Shown here: in pieces, positions 5,233-5,568 of the stretch | Layout of the letters: every line of letters begins with the position of its first letter | Position numbering within the stretch: position 1 is the first letter of the stretch | Source of the DNA: Streptosporangiaceae bacterium | GTDB lineage: Bacteria; Actinomycetota; Actinomycetes; Streptosporangiales; Streptosporangiaceae | DNA length: 5,568 nt | Assembly: GCA_030045215.1 (NCBI GenBank) | Contig: JASIBJ010000366.1 | Coordinates: 1-5,568 of the forward strand | Reading direction: 5' to 3' | Program-made: the position numbers and the translations under genes | Notes under the pieces: generated by a model | The model's database searches: none | Told to the model about the DNA's origin: nothing | What the model saw: the letters and a program-made list of their open reading frames with translations, nothing else

Positions 5233-5568
5233 TCAGTGCAGGCCCAACGCGGTCAAGACGAGGTCAACGAGCTTGATGAAGGCGAACGGCGCGATGATCC
5301 CGCCGATCCCGTAGAGCAGGCCGTTGCGACGCAGGATCGCTGCGCCGTCCAGCGGCCGGAACTTCACGCCTCGCAGCGCCAGCGGGATCAGCGCCGGGAT
5401 GATCAGCGCGTTGTAGATCACCGCCGCGAGGATCGCCGTGTGCGGATTGTGCAGCCGCATCACGTTGAGCACCCCGAGCTTGGGATACACGACCACGAAC
5501 ATCGCCGGGATGATCGCGAAGTACTTGGCCACGTCGTTCGCGATCGAGAAGGTGGTGAGCGAGCCGCG
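5233..5568 (-). CDS. kdpB: Potassium-transporting ATPase ATP-binding subunit KdpB, C-terminal end (cut by window edge)
   Basis: KdpB is the P-type ATPase subunit that energises K+ uptake. Only the last 111 codons are here; the phosphorylation and nucleotide-binding domains lie beyond position 5568. The fragment opens with [17 protein letters not shown], which aligns directly with the E. coli membrane segment holding Asp583 and Lys586, the charged pair used in coupling; both are kept here (residues 12 and 15 of the fragment). The remaining membrane helices follow: [32 protein letters not shown] and [20 protein letters not shown], with RGVKFRPL and the family LRRN motif between the last two. 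The frame is open to the edge, so any start codon inside (such as GTG at 5532) is internal. kdpC follows after 17 bases. Confidence 0.97.
   Translation of the reverse strand, partial: RGSLTTFSIANDVAKYFAIIPAMFVVVYPKLGVLNVMRLHNPHTAILAAVIYNALIIPALIPLALRGVKFRPLDGAAILRRNGLLYGIGGIIAPFAFIKLVDLVLTALGLH

Overview
The window is high-GC DNA with strong third-position GC in every gene, and its protein families (an Acg-type nitroreductase, an enlarged KdpC) point to a high-GC Gram-positive actinobacterium. The genus cannot be told from this stretch. I see no mobile element, tRNA, rRNA, CRISPR array or recent-transfer signal.

Layout. Positions 1-758 (minus) hold the N-terminal 252 codons of uvrC, the nucleotide-excision-repair endonuclease, which runs off the left edge. 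A 244-bp divergent intergenic region (759-1002) carries a likely leaderless uvrC promoter, a 9-bp stem-loop and an 18-bp operator-like palindrome. Positions 1003-1995 (plus) encode an Acg-family FMN-binding nitroreductase-like protein. Its 3' end overlaps by 11 bp a convergent gene (1985-2440, minus) for an unrecognised 151-residue protein with one N-terminal membrane segment and five cysteines. A 117-bp divergent region (2441-2557) has a good promoter for that gene and a 15-bp inverted repeat. Positions 2558-2782 (plus) encode a 74-residue helical protein of unknown function, whose end overlaps the end of the kdp operon by 38 bp.

The right half (2745-5568, minus) is a Kdp high-affinity K+ transporter operon. 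Transcription order is kdpB (last 111 codons only), kdpC, kdpA. The usual order is kdpF-A-B-C, so kdpA being last, joined to kdpC by a 4-bp ATGA overlap, is the most unusual thing here. KdpA is full length but divergent in the otherwise strongly conserved second pore loop. KdpC is about 60 residues longer than the E. coli protein because of an insert with the protein's only two cysteines. The three products should form one inner-membrane complex: KdpA conducts K+, KdpB hydrolyses ATP, and KdpC is the accessory subunit. No kdpF fits at the gene junctions seen, and no kdpDE is in the window.

I found no clearly new multi-gene system. The best leads are the rearranged kdp operon with its divergent KdpA, the operator-like palindrome before the nitroreductase gene, and the two unrecognised genes between them.
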